A DNA stretch of 64,000 bases from Bermanella sp. WJH001 (GTDB lineage: Bacteria > Pseudomonadota > Gammaproteobacteria > Pseudomonadales > Oceanobacteraceae), in assembly GCF_030070105.1 (NCBI RefSeq), contig NZ_JASJOO010000002.1, positions 558,001-622,000 on the forward strand, in the 5' to 3' direction. The notes beneath the pieces are model-generated. The model did not search any database. It was not told the DNA's origin and was given only the letters and a program-made list of their open reading frames with translations. The translations under genes were made by a program, and so were the position numbers. Positions 27,518 through 36,985 of this stretch are shown one piece after another (within the stretch, counting starts at the first letter, position 1; every line of letters begins with the position of its first letter).

Positions 27518-28969
27518 TTATTGCGCCGCCATTTGAAGTTGCTGATCCCACAACGATAAACTTATTAATGTTTGAGGGCCAAGTACCCCGTCAACTATCA
27601 GGCCGTGTTCGCGCTGAAATGATTTAACCATTTCATGTAATACCACATCATAAACAATGGATGAATTATTCGAAGCTGAATTAGGTGTAATCATTTGCCA
27701 CTGAGAAATATCGTCTTCACCCACTAGGCTTTGCTGTGATAACAAAACCTCTCTTACCCAAGGTATCAGTTCATCTGACTGTGAAGGTTTTATCAAAGCA
27801 TCAACAAACCGGGAATCCATATCACTTAATGCAACACCAATCTGCTCACCTGTCATATTCTGACCTTGATAACGTTGCCACTTGCCGTCAATAAACACAT
27901 TTGCATTAAGAGATAACCCTTGCACAATATTTACAGGCAAGCGGCCATACCAGCAATTGGTATTACCCTCACACGGATTTGCATGAAGCGTTTGATTTGT
28001 TGAGCGATCAGGTAAGGATACAAGTTTGGAAATAAAATCACGGTTAAACTCAGGCATATCAACACCCTGTGTTAAATCGTTATTTAACTGGCTATAGCCA
28101 ATAATCATGACAGCCAAAGCCACCATGCTGGCCACAGCAAAATTCCATTTCGGTTTTTTCTTAGGTGGCAATACTTCTTTAGCTGCCCGCCAAACCATTA
28201 ATGGTGTCACTTGTTTTTTTTGCTCAGCGTAGCAGCCCATTAAACAGCGATCTGCTAATACGTTAATTAAACGGGGAATGCCTTTTGTCATCCGATATAA
28301 CAACCAAGCAGCCGAGAGTGAAAACAACGATTCATGCCCGCCTGCAACTTCTACACGATGATCAAGGTAGGCTTTAACTTGCAAAAAGCTCAGACTATTT
28401 AAATGAAAACGAGCTGTAAAACGCTGATTTAGTTGGCGCAACTGATATTGATTTAAGCGCTCTTTTAATTCTGGTTGGCCCAATAAAATAATTTGCAGCA
28501 GTTTATCTTCGTGGGTTTCAAGATTGGTCAGTAAGCGAATGAGTTCTAACACAGAGCCATCGAGATGCTGCGCTTCATCAATGATTAAAACGCTGTAACC
28601 CCCTTTTGAATAAACTTGTAATAAAAATTCAGTAAGCAAGTCTATTAATTGAGATTCCTTTTCTAGCCCCTGACTATTTAAACCAAATTCTTTACAGATT
28701 AAATGCAGCAATTCCAAACGGTCTAGTTGCGGGTGCAACACTAATGCAACTTCAGTATCTTGCGGAATGGATTGCAATAAGAATTTACAAAGAGTGGTTT
28801 TACCCGTGCCCACTTCCCCGGTCAGCAGTACAAATCCGCCTCGATGCAACATTCCGTATTCAAGTGCCGCTAAGGCCTCTTTATATTGGCCACAGGCATA
28901 TAAAAAACTGGGATTCGGAGCAATAGAGAACGGGCGCTGTGTTAAAGCAAAATAATGTTCGTAAATCAT
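27518..28969 (-). CDS. gspA: General secretion pathway ATPase GspA (ExeA-type)
   Basis: AAA ATPase that with GspB remodels peptidoglycan for the type II secretin. 483 residues from ATG 28969, which overlaps the previous stop as ATGA; this start is preferred to one 12 codons earlier because the family begins MxxxxFxLxxxPFxxxPxP. Walker A TGEVGTGKT is near 50. Walker B VLIIDEAQHL is near 125. A membrane segment near 275-290 follows, then a periplasmic peptidoglycan-binding domain at the C-terminus (VDGVLGPQTLISL). Confidence 0.93.
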   Translation of the reverse strand: MIYEHYFALTQRPFSIAPNPSFLYACGQYKEALAALEYGMLHRGGFVLLTGEVGTGKTTLCKFLLQSIPQDTEVALVLHPQLDRLELLHLICKEFGLNSQGLEKESQLIDLLTEFLLQVYSKGGYSVLIIDEAQHLDGSVLELIRLLTNLETHEDKLLQIILLGQPELKERLNQYQLRQLNQRFTARFHLNSLSFLQVKAYLDHRVEVAGGHESLFSLSAAWLLYRMTKGIPRLINVLADRCLMGCYAEQKKQVTPLMVWRAAKEVLPPKKKPKWNFAVASMVALAVMIIGYSQLNNDLTQGVDMPEFNRDFISKLVSLPDRSTNQTLHANPCEGNTNCWYGRLPVNIVQGLSLNANVFIDGKWQRYQGQNMTGEQIGVALSDMDSRFVDALIKPSQSDELIPWVREVLLSQQSLVGEDDISQWQMITPNSASNNSSIVYDVVLHEMVKSFQREHGLIVDGVLGPQTLISLSLWDQQLQMAAQ

Positions 28970-29988
28970 AAAATAGGCCAGTTCATATCCAAGGACAGTT
29001 GCCAATGCTTGGCTTGTGCAAATTCAGCTTGATCAAAGCCCCATTTTACCTTGACCCTTGAGGATTCATAGCCAAGATTGATCTTTTCGTTAATGGTGTC
29101 GATTTGAGCTTGAAAACCATGGAGACTGACGCCCAAAAGTAATGCTTTATAACGCTGCCAGGCTTGCGCTTCTATGCTTGCCTTTGCTGATTTAAAGTCA
29201 TATTGCCAACTGGCTCGAGCAAATATCGGTAAGGTTTGGGTATAAGCGTCACGGGCACTATAAACCGAACAATCCGCTGATAATGGGCGATCTAAACAGC
29301 CTTTATCTTGATCAAGTGCGTCCCAATAAAGGGTGTAAAGTACATCTTCTAAGGTGAATTCGACATGCTGCTCTTGATTCAACTGCCATTGCATATTGAT
29401 ATCAAAACTATACCCCCAAGCGGATTCATGTTTACGCGCACTTTCAAATATGCGGTTTTCATCATAGGCATAATCCAGCTGCCAGACATAGCTTAAACCA
29501 TCATCACTCACCGAACCTGCACCGGATAGCCGACCGTCCTGTATACGCTCTCCTCTTAGAAGATGCCCAGTGAATAACATATTAATCTTTAAAGATAACG
29601 GTATAAAGTATTGAGCAAATACTCCGCTACTTGAAGCCGCATTAATAGTAAGTGACAAATCGTAGTCACCACTTTCAATGGCGTTATTTTCTAAACGAGA
29701 ATAAAACTGGGCGGTATCTTCAGAAAAACCAAGCAAATAATGCCAGCGCTTTTCAAGGCCAAATGCCCACTGAGAGTTAAGATTAAAATAGGTTTCGAGC
29801 CGTGCTCTAGCTTGAGCATAATCACCCGAAGAAGGGTTTTGCCAACTTGAATCGATCTCATCTATGGCCATTGCTGGGCTGGCCAATAACACATCGGTGC
29901 GCAGCCCTACTGTTTGTTCGGCCCACGCACTATTTGATATTAAGCATACAACGGCAATAACAAAACGATAAATCAAAGCAACTGCCAA
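28966..29988 (-). CDS. Probable outer-membrane beta-barrel protein (340 aa)
   Basis: Signal peptide ending AWA-EQ near residue 23, then alternating aromatic/polar strands throughout and no helical membrane segment, ending in a strand (LDMNWPIL). This fits an outer-membrane barrel of about 14-16 strands, although I recognise no family. A Cys pair lies in KGCLDRPLSADC. No ATG starts the frame: TTG at 29988 or, more attractively, TTG at 29976, which overlaps the lipoprotein stop as TTGA. It is translated between the lipoprotein and gspA. Confidence 0.7.
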   Translation of the reverse strand: MAVALIYRFVIAVVCLISNSAWAEQTVGLRTDVLLASPAMAIDEIDSSWQNPSSGDYAQARARLETYFNLNSQWAFGLEKRWHYLLGFSEDTAQFYSRLENNAIESGDYDLSLTINAASSSGVFAQYFIPLSLKINMLFTGHLLRGERIQDGRLSGAGSVSDDGLSYVWQLDYAYDENRIFESARKHESAWGYSFDINMQWQLNQEQHVEFTLEDVLYTLYWDALDQDKGCLDRPLSADCSVYSARDAYTQTLPIFARASWQYDFKSAKASIEAQAWQRYKALLLGVSLHGFQAQIDTINEKINLGYESSRVKVKWGFDQAEFAQAKHWQLSLDMNWPIL

Positions 29989-32810
29989 CTGCCATCGGTA
30001 TATCGAATCACATACAAACCGTTTTCTTTACGCAGCGTCCCCACCAATGTATTTGCATAACGAATAAAGCCCAATGCTGCATCGTGATAGCTCTCACCAG
30101 TGGTGTAATCAAACCCTGTCATCAGCAGTGAAACAGCATCATCTAAAATATAATAAATGACTGAGTTTTGTTCCGCATCACTGCTATTACCAATGGCAAA
30201 CCACAAAGTCCGCTCGCCATAAGGAATCACTTCTACTAAGCCAAGTGAGCTGGTATTCCCAAAACCAATAAAATCATGGCTTACCGCAAAGGCAACACTG
30301 ATATTTTTTGGGTCAGTAAACGCACCTATTACACTAAATAATACAGGGGTATCATCGGCTTTTTCAGCTCCGTCCACAAAACGCGATAATAAACGAATAC
30401 TAAAAGACGACACACCTAAATAATGAGGCGTCTCTAACGTCACATCAAACGTATCACCATCAGTAAATTGGGTGATTGCACCATAATTAATTTCATAGAC
30501 ACCACGCCCTACTATTTTCACTTCTGGTATACAGCCAACACCATCTGAATTGACGTTATTCTTTAAAAACAAAAAGGCATCCGCTACGGTTACATCGTCA
30601 TTAAAACTAGCATCATTGCCGTAAGCACTTTCACAACCTAAATCTTTTAATGCTACTGGATCTGAGCACAACCATTGCCCATCAATTTCATTACACTGTT
30701 TAACCGTTTTAGCGTCACTTGCTTTTTGCTTGTATACAACCAAGGCCGTTGCGCCACCTGGGTAACGTAATTCGCCAAAGTTAAATTGATTGTATGATGT
30801 TATTTGCAATTCTGTTTTCAGTGCCGCCGGTAACTGCGAAAATGCAGATAATTCGTTATAGCTAACAGCAGAAGAAAGTGTTTCTCCCATCACAACATTA
30901 CTTGGTAATTCTAACCAACCCGCAAATTCAGCATTATCTAAACCGCTCGCATCAAACTGAGCATAATTTTTAATGTCAGAGCTTTTCCAAACAAAATTCA
31001 AATCCGGAAAACGCAACGCAGGATAATGCAAACTGGCATTACTGCCGTTAATAATCAGTTCAACATCCAACACATCACTACCATTTGATACTTCACCAAG
31101 CAGTGATAAAGACTCTAAATTAAAATGAATGGGCTCATTAGGTCGCACCGGGTCTTTAACCCCTTGCATTACAAGAGTGGCAGTGTCAGCGGTATAAACG
31201 AGATCTTGATAGGTTGACGCATTAACTGCCGTTTTTGCTTTTAAAGTGATCTTAGGAAAATCAAATTCAATTCGCCTAACAGCAGGTGCTACACCTGATT
31301 GAAGAGCCGAATCTAAATACACTTTTATATTGGCTTTGTCGTCATTGCGACTTTGCACTATTGCCAACCCAGTGGCGCTTTCTACATAGATATCTTGAGA
31401 GAAAGTAAATGATTTAATTAATGTGTTTTCACCAAAATTCAACAACTGCCCTTTAACCAGGGTATTGGGTTGTGAATCCGCCGTATAAGTAAAACGGCTT
31501 TCATTAGCTTCATATGCGATAGACGCCGTCAACTCATCAAAACTATACGCTTGACCTGCGGCACAACTATTGTTCGCCGTACAAATTAAAGCGTAATCAA
31601 CAATTTGGACCATAGGTAAAAAGACAGATTGTAATTCTGGCCCAAGTGTTTTCTGAAAGGCTTCCCACTGAGCTTCCATTGAGGTAATTTCAGTCGCCGT
31701 ATCATCATCTAGAAAATTGCCAAAAGACTTGGTTTCATAATCGGCAATCCAACTTTGTGCGTTACCCACAAACACTTTTGCCGCGGCTATTTGATCAGCC
31801 AGTGTTTCGCTGTAGTTACTGCCTTTTTCATTGGTAACCGTATTACTCAGACCATCAGCAATCAACAATAATGCAGACGCCGCAGATGTCAGTGAGGCAT
31901 TATCTGGCAAAGCCAGTTCATCTTTTACAATATTTGCATTGGTAAAAGCGGTTTTTAAACTCCATTGCGCTGGTGTATTAGTTTGATCATCACCATACAG
32001 CTGACCCGCATTTTTTAAAAACGCACCTTCTAACCAAGAGGCCAATACTTGATTAAGAGTTTTATTTTCTTCACGGGCTTGATATTGCAGGGTTAAATTC
32101 AGCAGACCGTGTTTAGCACCGTCAACTGCAACCACTGAATCCAAAGTCGATGATACAAACGGCGAAAACGGCTCAAGAAACCCATGAATATTTGAAGATG
32201 AGTTAAACAAAGCTTGCACCCGGGTATTAGCCTCGTGAATGCTTTGCGGGGTAAACATATTATTAACGGGGACAACACCATCACAATTAGCGCTTGAACA
32301 CGTGCCATTAGAAACAAATTCAGTAAATGCGAGTTTTGCCGCTAAATGCGTAAGCGGGCCAACATGAACCTGCCTGATACTTTGTGCATCATTGACTACT
32401 GCCCACAATTCAAAATCGTTCGCAGCGTCATACCATTGGCCGTAAAAAACAGAGTCACCTGCTTCATCAAGGCAGCCGTTTTTTAAGGCACAACGGATTT
32501 GAGTGTTATGACCTTCTTCAAAGTAGCTTTTAACAACAAACAATAAAGAGCCGGTGGCCGCACCATTAATTGATAAATTATAACGGCCGTTTTCATCACT
32601 AAAAAAACGATCTGCGTAGATTTCACCACTGGCGTTACGCTGAGGTTGCCCGTAATTATCAATACCTACCACTTGGATACTGGCATCTTTGATATTGCCA
32701 TTTAACAACAACCCCGTGATTTCAATATTGGGTAGGCCGCCAACATTTTCATCAACCGAGTTACTGCAACCGATTAATACTGCAAGCCAAAGAAAAATCA
32801 CATAACGCAT
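29973..32810 (-). CDS. Large outer-membrane lipoprotein (945 aa)
   Basis: The start ATG 32810 gives a textbook lipoprotein signal: hydrophobic core, then LIGC with Cys15 as the lipidation site and Ser at +2, which predicts the outer membrane. Residues 35-95 look like a carboxypeptidase-regulatory-like beta-sandwich (ITGLLLNGNIKDASIQVVG). The long remainder is mixed helical then beta, with several disulphide-like Cys pairs (CALKNGC, CSSANC, CTANNSC). No enzyme motif seen. It is the first gene of a four-gene operon ending with gspAB, so a role in surface display or type II secretion is inferred. Confidence 0.75.
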   Translation of the reverse strand: MRYVIFLWLAVLIGCSNSVDENVGGLPNIEITGLLLNGNIKDASIQVVGIDNYGQPQRNASGEIYADRFFSDENGRYNLSINGAATGSLLFVVKSYFEEGHNTQIRCALKNGCLDEAGDSVFYGQWYDAANDFELWAVVNDAQSIRQVHVGPLTHLAAKLAFTEFVSNGTCSSANCDGVVPVNNMFTPQSIHEANTRVQALFNSSSNIHGFLEPFSPFVSSTLDSVVAVDGAKHGLLNLTLQYQAREENKTLNQVLASWLEGAFLKNAGQLYGDDQTNTPAQWSLKTAFTNANIVKDELALPDNASLTSAASALLLIADGLSNTVTNEKGSNYSETLADQIAAAKVFVGNAQSWIADYETKSFGNFLDDDTATEITSMEAQWEAFQKTLGPELQSVFLPMVQIVDYALICTANNSCAAGQAYSFDELTASIAYEANESRFTYTADSQPNTLVKGQLLNFGENTLIKSFTFSQDIYVESATGLAIVQSRNDDKANIKVYLDSALQSGVAPAVRRIEFDFPKITLKAKTAVNASTYQDLVYTADTATLVMQGVKDPVRPNEPIHFNLESLSLLGEVSNGSDVLDVELIINGSNASLHYPALRFPDLNFVWKSSDIKNYAQFDASGLDNAEFAGWLELPSNVVMGETLSSAVSYNELSAFSQLPAALKTELQITSYNQFNFGELRYPGGATALVVYKQKASDAKTVKQCNEIDGQWLCSDPVALKDLGCESAYGNDASFNDDVTVADAFLFLKNNVNSDGVGCIPEVKIVGRGVYEINYGAITQFTDGDTFDVTLETPHYLGVSSFSIRLLSRFVDGAEKADDTPVLFSVIGAFTDPKNISVAFAVSHDFIGFGNTSSLGLVEVIPYGERTLWFAIGNSSDAEQNSVIYYILDDAVSLLMTGFDYTTGESYHDAALGFIRYANTLVGTLRKENGLYVIRYTDGSWQLL

Positions 32811-32848
32811 AATAAAGTAACCATTTTTATAATTATTCAATCAGTCCA

Positions 32849-33814
32849 TTAAACCCGAGCCAGTTTCTCAGATTCTTCTGTAATCAGTGCACGCATCCAT
32901 TGATGGGGCGGATTATGATGTAATAGAGGGCTCCAAGCCATTTTTAGTTCAAATGCTGGAATATGAAACGGCGCATCCACCATTTTGAGTGCACCGGATT
33001 GCGCCTGCATTTTAGCCACCTTAGTCGGTAATGTCGCCACCAAATCGTTGTTCATGGCCAACAAAGCAGGCATTTGATAATGGCGCGTAAACACACTGAT
33101 ATTACGCTTGTGCCCTGTTTCTGCCAGCGCTTCATCCACCCAACCTAACTGCACAGCTTTATCTTTACTCGGGTTAACCCCTGTACCCACCCCCATACCG
33201 GTTTTACTTACCCAAATATGGTTAGCCACAAGGTATTTTTCTAGATTGAAGCCTTCTAATAAAGGGTTAGCTGGATTAACCAAGCAAGCAAAGCCATCAC
33301 GCCATAGGGTTTTTTGATGGAAAGACTGAGGCAATTCGTCAAAGCGGTTAATGGCCATATCTACCTTGCCCTGCTCTACATCTTTGTACGTCACATCAGA
33401 TGGGGTTAAAAAGTCTAAAATAACCCCAGGAGCCTCGGTGCGCAGACGCTTAACAATGGCGGGTACCAAAGTCGCTTCAGCATAATCACTCACCATAATG
33501 CGAAACACCCTGCCACTGGTTAGCGATTGGAATTCCCCTGTAGGCTGCACCGCAGCATCCACCTCTGCGAGGATATTTCTCACCATGGGTTGTAAGGCCT
33601 GTGCTCGCTCAGTAGCGCTCATGCCATCACTAGTACGAACTAAAATGGGATCATCAAATAGCTCCCTTAAGCGTTTCAAGCCATTACTCATGGCTGGCTG
33701 AGTGATGCCTAATGACTGCGCAGCCTTGGTAACACTGCGCTCACGCAGCAAAATATCCAGATAAATTAGCAAGTTTAAATCAAAGCGGTCCACATTCACC
33801 TCGTGAATACCCAT
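32849..33814 (-). CDS. LysR-family transcriptional regulator
   Basis: 321 residues. The winged HTH is at about 10-68 (RFDLNLLIYLDILLRERSVTKAAQSLGITQPAMSNGLKRLR) and a periplasmic-binding-like effector domain follows at about 95-300. It is divergent from aceA over 135 bp, which is the classical LysR arrangement. The motif in the gap resembles one before glcB. Control of the glyoxylate shunt is the natural inference; the effector is unknown. Confidence 0.9.
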   Translation of the reverse strand: MGIHEVNVDRFDLNLLIYLDILLRERSVTKAAQSLGITQPAMSNGLKRLRELFDDPILVRTSDGMSATERAQALQPMVRNILAEVDAAVQPTGEFQSLTSGRVFRIMVSDYAEATLVPAIVKRLRTEAPGVILDFLTPSDVTYKDVEQGKVDMAINRFDELPQSFHQKTLWRDGFACLVNPANPLLEGFNLEKYLVANHIWVSKTGMGVGTGVNPSKDKAVQLGWVDEALAETGHKRNISVFTRHYQMPALLAMNNDLVATLPTKVAKMQAQSGALKMVDAPFHIPAFELKMAWSPLLHHNPPHQWMRALITEESEKLARV

Positions 33815-33820
33815 TATAAG

Positions 33821-33842
33821 AACTATAAATTAGATAAATTAT
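33821..33842. promoter_or_regulatory. LysR operator candidate in the lysR-aceA gap
   Basis: AACTATAAATTAGATAAATT lies only 7 bp upstream of the lysR start codon and about 108 bp before aceA. Its first 14 positions match the glcB-upstream element at 7676 at 12 positions. The place fits LysR autorepression plus activation of aceA. The AT-richness lowers the weight of the match. Confidence 0.4.
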
Positions 33843-33949
33843 CACAAAAACCTTAATATGCGCGAGTCATTTAAGAGGCACGCCTCGATAAAGCTGCTAT
33901 TTTTATAGGCGGCTTTAGACAATTAACCTATTTTTTAAGGATTGGACAT

Positions 33950-35551
33950 ATGTCAGCTTATCAAGACGACATCAAAGCGGTTGCTGCTCTTAAAGAGCAA
34001 GCCGGTAGCCCATGGGATCAAATCAACCCAGAAGCTGCTGCTCGCATGCGCGCTCAAAACAAATTCAAAACTGGTTTAGACATCGCTAAGTACACTGCCG
34101 CGATCATGCGTCGTGACATGGCTGAGTTCGATAAAGACAAAACCAAGTACACTCAGTCTCTAGGCTGCTGGCACGGTTTTGTTGGTCAGCAAAAACTGAT
34201 CTCTATCAAAAAGCATTTCGGTACTACTGAACGTCGTTACTTGTACCTTTCTGGTTGGATGGTTGCTGCTCTACGTTCTGAGTTCGGTCCTCTTCCTGAC
34301 CAATCAATGCACGAGAAAACAGCTGTTGCTTCTCTTGTTGCAGAACTATACACCTTCCTACGTCAAGCTGACGCTCGTGAACTAGGTGGTCTTTTCCGTG
34401 AGCTAGACGCTGCTCGTGAAGCTGGCGATGCTGCTCTTGAAAAAGAAATCCAAGCTAAAATCGACAACCACGAAACTCACGTAGTACCAATCGTTGCTGA
34501 CATCGATGCTGGTTTCGGTAACGCTGAAGCGACTTACCTAATGGCTAAGCAAATGATCGAAGCGGGTGCTTGTGCACTTCAAATCGAAAACCAAGTTGCT
34601 GATGAGAAGCAATGCGGTCACCAAGACGGTAAAGTTACTGTTCCTCACGCTGACTTCCACGGTAAAATCCGTGCACTACGTTACGCGTTCCTAGAGCTAG
34701 GCGTTGACGACGGTGTTATCGTTGCACGTACTGACTCTGAAGGTGCTGGCCTAACTAAAGAAATCGCTGTTGTACAAGAGCCAGGCGATCAAGGCGACGT
34801 TTACAACTCTTACCTAGACGTTGAAGAAATCGACGTAGCTGACATGGCTGAAGGTGATGTTGTATTTAACCGTGGCGGCAAGCTAGTACGTCCTAAGCGT
34901 CTTGCTTCTGGTCTATACCAGTTCCGCGCAGGTACTGGCCATGAGCGTTGTGTATTCGATTGTATCGAAGCTATCAATGCGGGTGCAGACCTTCTTTGGA
35001 TCGAAACTGCAGTTCCTACAGTTCACGAAATCAAAGGCATGATGGACGAAGTACGTAAAGTACACCCAGATGCGAAACTTGTTTACAACAACTCTCCATC
35101 TTTCAACTGGACTCTTAACTTCCGCCAGCAAGCATACGATGCATGGGCTGAAGCTGGTAAAGACGTTTCTGCTTACGATCGTGACCGTCTAATGTCTGCT
35201 GACTACGACGATTCTGAACTAGCTGCTGAAGCTGATGCTCGCATCAAGACTTTCCAAGCAGATACTTCTCGCGAAGCGAACGTATTCCACCACCTAATCA
35301 CTCTACCGACTTACCACACTACTGCGTTGTCTGTAGACAACCTAGCTAAAGAGTACTTCGGTGAAGCGGGTATGCTTGGTTATGTTGAAGGCGTTCAACG
35401 TAAAGAGATCCGTCAAGGTATCGCTTGTGTTAAACACCAAAACATGGCTGGTTCTGACCTAGGTGATGATCACAAAGAATACTACCTTGGTGATCGCGCT
35501 CTTAAAGCTGGCGGTGCGAAAAACACTTCTAACCAGTTCAACAACATCTAA
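33950..35551 (+). CDS. aceA: Isocitrate lyase
   Basis: Splits isocitrate to glyoxylate and succinate, the first step of the glyoxylate shunt. 533 residues, the longer Pseudomonas/Acinetobacter type. The active-site loop reads KQCGHQDGK (KKCGH in many relatives), which contains the catalytic Cys. VADIDAGFGNAEATY supplies the metal-binding acids and NNSPSFNW is the substrate loop. Codon use is very biased (TCT, GCT, CGT), showing high expression, and resembles glcB. Strong terminator 30 bp after the stop. Confidence 0.97.
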   Translation: MSAYQDDIKAVAALKEQAGSPWDQINPEAAARMRAQNKFKTGLDIAKYTAAIMRRDMAEFDKDKTKYTQSLGCWHGFVGQQKLISIKKHFGTTERRYLYLSGWMVAALRSEFGPLPDQSMHEKTAVASLVAELYTFLRQADARELGGLFRELDAAREAGDAALEKEIQAKIDNHETHVVPIVADIDAGFGNAEATYLMAKQMIEAGACALQIENQVADEKQCGHQDGKVTVPHADFHGKIRALRYAFLELGVDDGVIVARTDSEGAGLTKEIAVVQEPGDQGDVYNSYLDVEEIDVADMAEGDVVFNRGGKLVRPKRLASGLYQFRAGTGHERCVFDCIEAINAGADLLWIETAVPTVHEIKGMMDEVRKVHPDAKLVYNNSPSFNWTLNFRQQAYDAWAEAGKDVSAYDRDRLMSADYDDSELAAEADARIKTFQADTSREANVFHHLITLPTYHTTALSVDNLAKEYFGEAGMLGYVEGVQRKEIRQGIACVKHQNMAGSDLGDDHKEYYLGDRALKAGGAKNTSNQFNNI

Positions 35552-35580
35552 GTTGTGAATTAGTTTAGTGTTACAAAAAG

Positions 35581-35604
35581 AGCGACCTTCGGGTCGCTTT
35601 TTTT
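35581..35604 (+). terminator. aceA terminator
   Basis: AGCGACC-TTCG-GGTCGCT, a perfect 7-bp stem with a UUCG tetraloop, followed by a T-run. 30 bp after the aceA stop. Its right half has been copied as the start of the 159-bp repeat that follows. Confidence 0.95.
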
Positions 35605-35908
35605 ATACCTAAAGATAATTCACTACAAAAAACACTAAACTCTCTATTAAACTCAGAGTTCAACAACCTCTCATTATTGTTTTACTGAAAAATATTTACA
35701 AAAAAGCTCCGCTCATCCTGAGCTGTGAGGCACGAACTTGTCGAAGGACGGGTCGCTTTTTTTATACCTAAAGATAATTCACTACAAAAAACACTAAACT
35801 CTCTATTAAACTCAGAGTTCAACAACCTCTCATTATTGTTTTACTAAAAAGTATTTACAGAAAAGCTCCGCTCATCCTGAGCTGTGAGGCACGAACTTGT
35901 CGAAGGAC
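35590..35908. repeat. Two tandem 159-bp repeats after aceA
   Basis: Fills most of the 427-bp gap 35552-35979. Copy 1 is about 35590-35748 and copy 2 about 35749-35908, differing at only a few positions. Each starts with the GGGTCGC half of the aceA terminator and ends with a GCTCATCCTGAGCTGTGAGG... TTGTCGAAGGAC element, which resembles the dispersed CATCCTGAGC-TGTCGAAGGA repeats found in many proteobacteria. No ORF is seen. Confidence 0.9.
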
Positions 35909-35979
35909 GGTGGGTTTTATGAGTAACGTTTATTTGCTGGTATTAAGAAACGTCTAAGCGACGCAAAGGTACAAAGAGG

Positions 35980-36372
35980 TTATTTCAACATTAACACGTC
36001 AACTTTGATAACCTGACCGTAAGAATGAGCCTGATCATTTATATACTGCTTTAGCCGCTCTAACGTATCACTGTCTGCTCTGGCTAGCTCAACTTGACCA
36101 AAGCGATGCAAGTCCATCATCAGTCGAACCGCATCATCACAAGAAAAGCCAATTTTAATAAATAATCTAACCACAAAATGAAATGACAGCGAACCATCAT
36201 CGGTGATAGTTAATGTATAACTAGGCTCGCAACTAATCGATATTGCATGCCATAGCGCAGGGTCTATGTCTGTTAAATCTTCAATGGATGAAGCATCCAA
36301 TTGAGTCAGCATGGCTCTTGATGCTGCCTGATTACGTTCCATATATCGATTCAAGCGCTTTAAGATAAACAT
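35980..36372 (-). CDS. Divergent ClpS-like protein
   Basis: 130 residues. From residue 50 the sequence can be laid over the ClpS adaptor fold with one gap: SYTLTITDDGSLSFHFVVR over the MYKVILVNDDYTPMEFVI strand, then DDAVRLMMDLHRFGQV over the ERATQLMLAVHYQGKA helix, and a final helix-strand pair. The ClpS N-degron residues Asn34 and Asp36 appear replaced (Asp and Gly), Asp35 is kept, and the helix His66 is kept (DLHRFG). The N-terminal 45 residues are different. ClpA is not in the window. A role as a specialised Clp adaptor, or a non-adaptor relative, is inference from this alignment by eye. Confidence 0.55.
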   Translation of the reverse strand: MFILKRLNRYMERNQAASRAMLTQLDASSIEDLTDIDPALWHAISISCEPSYTLTITDDGSLSFHFVVRLFIKIGFSCDDAVRLMMDLHRFGQVELARADSDTLERLKQYINDQAHSYGQVIKVDVLMLK

Positions 36373-36466
36373 ATTTACCCTCCAAACTTGAAACTAAAGG
36401 CTGACACATAAACCCCAAATGCGCACTTAGGGGTTCCCATTAAACAAGCAAACCATCACAACCAAC

Positions 36467-36976
36467 TTAGGAAACGCCAGATTTTAATCGTTCACGCTGA
36501 ATCAGATACAAACGCATATCAAACTCCAACTGGTGATAATCAGGCAGCATATGCTGACACAGTTGATAAAAGGCCTTGTTATGGTCTTTCTCTTTTATGT
36601 GCGCCAATTCATGTACAACAATCATTTCTAAAAATGCCTTAGGCGCCGCTTTAAAAACCGAGCTCACATGAATTTCATTTTTGCTTTTTATTTTACTGCC
36701 CTGCACCCTATTCACATAACTATGTGTACCCAGTGCATTTTTTATGACATGTATTTTATTGTCGTACACCACCTTACTCAGTGGTGACGATTTTTTTAAA
36801 TACTGGTTTTTATAACCCATCACAAACTGACGCAGATCAGCGTCAGTTTTAACATCATGAGCTTGGGCATAGCGACTATCGAGATAGGACTGCAATTTAT
36901 TCGTTTCAATCAAACGAACAACCTGCTGCCTGACAGACTCACCATAAACAGCCAAATAGCGATCAACAAGATTCAT
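36467..36976 (-). CDS. YgjP-like metal-dependent peptidase
   Basis: 169 residues of the YgjP/WLM (DUF45) type. The zinc site is HELAHIKEKDHNKAF at about 120-135, with HExxH and the distal His 6 residues on. Substrate unknown. Clustered on the minus strand with the TPR-like gene just upstream (9-bp gap), probably one operon reading toward the ClpS-like gene. Confidence 0.85.
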   Translation of the reverse strand: MNLVDRYLAVYGESVRQQVVRLIETNKLQSYLDSRYAQAHDVKTDADLRQFVMGYKNQYLKKSSPLSKVVYDNKIHVIKNALGTHSYVNRVQGSKIKSKNEIHVSSVFKAAPKAFLEMIVVHELAHIKEKDHNKAFYQLCQHMLPDYHQLEFDMRLYLIQRERLKSGVS

Positions 36977-36985
36977 TTCAATTAA

